A model generated the notes under the pieces. That model ran no database searches, had not been told where the DNA came from, and was given only the letters and a program-made list of their open reading frames with translations. A program made the position numbers and the translations under genes. A stretch of DNA of 64,000 nucleotides from Streptomyces stelliscabiei (GTDB lineage: Bacteria > Actinomycetota > Actinomycetes > Streptomycetales > Streptomycetaceae). This document shows positions 62,713 through 64,000 of this stretch, one piece after another; position 1 is the first letter of the stretch, and each line of letters begins with the position of its first letter. The stretch covers positions 2,108,001 to 2,172,000 of the forward strand of contig NZ_JADBGF010000001.1 of the NCBI RefSeq assembly GCF_014873495.1, in the 5' to 3' direction.

Positions 62713-63732
62713 CTAAGGAGTGGGAGCGAGGGGCGAGGTGTCGGCCGCGGTTCGACCCTGCCCCGTCGCGGCGTTCCGCGCGCCCCTGAGGGTGAGCGGA
62801 CGTTCGTTGCGAAGGACCAGTATCGCGATGTCGTCCTTGGGGCGTCCCCCCGCGTGGCGCAGGAGCTGGGTGAACACCGCGCGGAGTACCGCCCGGGGGA
62901 GGACCGGGCGGCCTCGTACGGCTTCCGTCAGCGCGACGGCCAGGGGAAAGAAGCGGCCCTGGCTGTCCCTCGCGTCCTCCACGCCGTCCGTGTGCAGGAA
63001 CAGCGCCTCGCCCGGGAGGAGTCGGCCGCAGGCGGTGACCGGGAGTTCGGCGGGCAGCGGGAAGAGCCCGAGCGGGGGCAGGGGATCGGCGCGGGCGACC
63101 GGTGTCGCCCGGCCGACACCGAGCAGGTACGGCCAGGGATGGCCGCAGTTCAGGGCGTGGAGTACGCCGTCCGGGGTGATCTCCAGGAGGAGGACGGTGA
63201 CGAAGTCCTCGGTGTCCTCGGTGTCCTCGACGCGGGCGCGGTCGCGGTCGCGCAGATGCCGGGCGAGGGCGCGGTCGAGGCGGGCGAGGACCCCGGCGAG
63301 TTCGGCCTCGTCGTGGACGGCCTCGCGGAAGCTGCCCAGCACGGCGGCGACGGTGCCGACCGCGGCGATGCCGTGCCCCCGTACGTCGCCCATCACCACG
63401 CGGACGCCGTGCTCGGTGGCGATCACCTCGTACAGGTCGCCGCCGACCCTCGCGCCCCGGTCGGCGGGGAGCTGCGCGGCGGCGGTGGCCAGTCCGTCGA
63501 TCCGCGCGGGCAGAGGCCTGAGCAGCACGCTCCGCGCGGCGCCCGCGGCCTCGCGTGCCTGCCGCACTTCCCGCAGCATCACCTGCCTGGCGTGCAGCAG
63601 CAGCCCGGTGCCGGCCGCGAGGCACACGGCACCACCGGCGATCCGGGCCCCGACACGGGCGGACCGCCGACCGAACAGCCCGCGTCCCCGGGACCATGTC
63701 CTACGAGGAAGCCCAGCCCTGACTCGAATCAT
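62713..63732 (-). CDS. Membrane-anchored SpoIIE-type PP2C phosphatase
   Basis: A 339-residue protein. A basic N-terminus and one membrane segment (IAGGAVCLAAGTGLLLHARQV) precede a PP2C-like SpoIIE domain: ADRGARVGGDLYEVIATEHGVRVVMGDVRGHGI (metal-binding core GDLYE and GDVRGHG), LNCGHPWPYLL, LFLHTDGVEDARD and KDDIAILVLRNE. These enzymes dephosphorylate anti-anti-sigma factors in partner-switching stress systems, widespread in Streptomyces. No anti-sigma kinase is adjacent. ATG at 63732. It lies downstream of pheT, separated by a dispersed repeat. Confidence 0.92.
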   Translation of the reverse strand: MIRVRAGLPRRTWSRGRGLFGRRSARVGARIAGGAVCLAAGTGLLLHARQVMLREVRQAREAAGAARSVLLRPLPARIDGLATAAAQLPADRGARVGGDLYEVIATEHGVRVVMGDVRGHGIAAVGTVAAVLGSFREAVHDEAELAGVLARLDRALARHLRDRDRARVEDTEDTEDFVTVLLLEITPDGVLHALNCGHPWPYLLGVGRATPVARADPLPPLGLFPLPAELPVTACGRLLPGEALFLHTDGVEDARDSQGRFFPLAVALTEAVRGRPVLPRAVLRAVFTQLLRHAGGRPKDDIAILVLRNERPLTLRGARNAATGQGRTAADTSPLAPTP

Positions 63733-63892
63733 GCCGTTGGCCCCCCATCAGGCCCGGACAGCGCGTAGACCCCAGAGAGGCCGGTCCGATTCTGTCCACC
63801 GGCCGGCCCGTCAGGCGAGTCCGCCCGAGATTGTCACCCGAACGAGTGAGGTGACCCTCCGCGCCCCCGGACGGGTGACCGAGCACTCGTCC

Positions 63893-63906
63893 AGGGGCGC
63901 GGGGAA
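63893..63906 (-). repeat. Partial copy of the dispersed element
   Basis: AGGGGCGCGGGGAA matches the core of the element seen at 30896, 30961, 34334, 41810 and 50698 (reverse orientation). It lies six bases beyond the pheT stop codon. Confidence 0.6.
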
Positions 63907-63911
63907 GGCGT

Positions 63912-64000
63912 CTAGCTCCGCAGCACCGCGCCGGTGCGCTCGCCCGCGAGGGCGACCGCCGCGTCCCGGGCCGCCGAGGCCTCGTCCACGGTCAGCGTCC
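63912..64000 (-). CDS. pheT: Phenylalanyl-tRNA synthetase beta subunit (3' end)
   Basis: Only the last 29 codons are in the window. The fragment reads TLTVDEASAARDAAVALA and ends ERTGAVLRS before TAG, the characteristic C-terminal end of the anticodon-binding B8 domain of PheT. It charges tRNA-Phe together with PheS. From memory, pheT lies at this distance from argC in S. coelicolor, which supports the call. The rest of the gene lies to the right. Confidence 0.8.
   Translation of the reverse strand, partial: TLTVDEASAARDAAVALAGERTGAVLRS

Overview
The window is 64 kb of high-GC actinobacterial chromosome, almost certainly from a Streptomyces. The codon use, the GTG and TTG starts, the near absence of TTA codons, the SsgB sporulation protein and the gene order all point there. 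From memory, the order tetrads ssgB - tRNA cluster - cobT/cobL - metQIN - glpQ1 - argH - argR-D-B-J-C - pheT matches the core region around SCO1541-SCO1594 of S. coelicolor. There is no sign of prophage, insertion sequence, CRISPR array or large biosynthetic cluster, so this is core chromosome with small accessory systems.

Layout. 1-2.4 kb: end of a sugar ABC transporter operon (binding protein, two permeases; minus strand) behind two LacI-type operators. 2.9-12.5 kb: tRNA-Val(CAC), a PGPGW membrane protein, ssgB, a CGNR zinc-finger regulator, an unlisted 50-residue membrane protein, a DsbA-like protein, a double GNAT, a pabB-pabC pair, a five-gene tRNA cluster (Gly, Cys, three Val) and small zinc-ribbon and membrane proteins. 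12.6-22.5 kb: a membrane Ser/Thr kinase, an rRNA methyltransferase, and siroheme/cobalamin genes (cysG, a very long BluB-CobT fusion, cobL). 22.5-31 kb: a GNAT, the metNIQ methionine transporter behind a Cys/Met-rich leader peptide, two small membrane proteins, a GNAT, a sigma factor, glpQ and an acyltransferase.

31-47 kb: an autoregulated TetR/MFS exporter pair with a four-half-site operator, an aldo/keto reductase, argH, a secreted triple-repeat protein, an FMN-binding oxidase-like protein, a three-gene flavin electron-transfer operon (ferric-reductase-like flavocytochrome, triple FMN_bind lipoprotein-like carrier, ApbE), and the argCJBDR operon with overlapping start/stop codons. 47-57.7 kb: a VOC protein, an LRV repeat protein with a Cys cluster, DUF5997 and a LysR effector domain lacking its HTH, a GH51 arabinofuranosidase, a histidine-phosphatase-fold protein lacking catalytic histidines, a GNAT, and a divergent MocR/EamA pair whose start codons overlap. 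57.7-64 kb: a GHL10 glycoside hydrolase, 3-hydroxyacyl-CoA dehydrogenase, a TTA-containing small membrane protein, NUDIX, an HTH/TPR regulator, a SpoIIE-type phosphatase and the 3' end of pheT.

The most interesting points are the metNIQ leader peptide, the flavinylation operon, the palindrome shared by the TTA-containing gene and the TPR regulator, the giant BluB-CobT fusion, and the start-overlapping MocR/EamA divergon. All family assignments rest on reading motifs and remembered family features; no database search was run.
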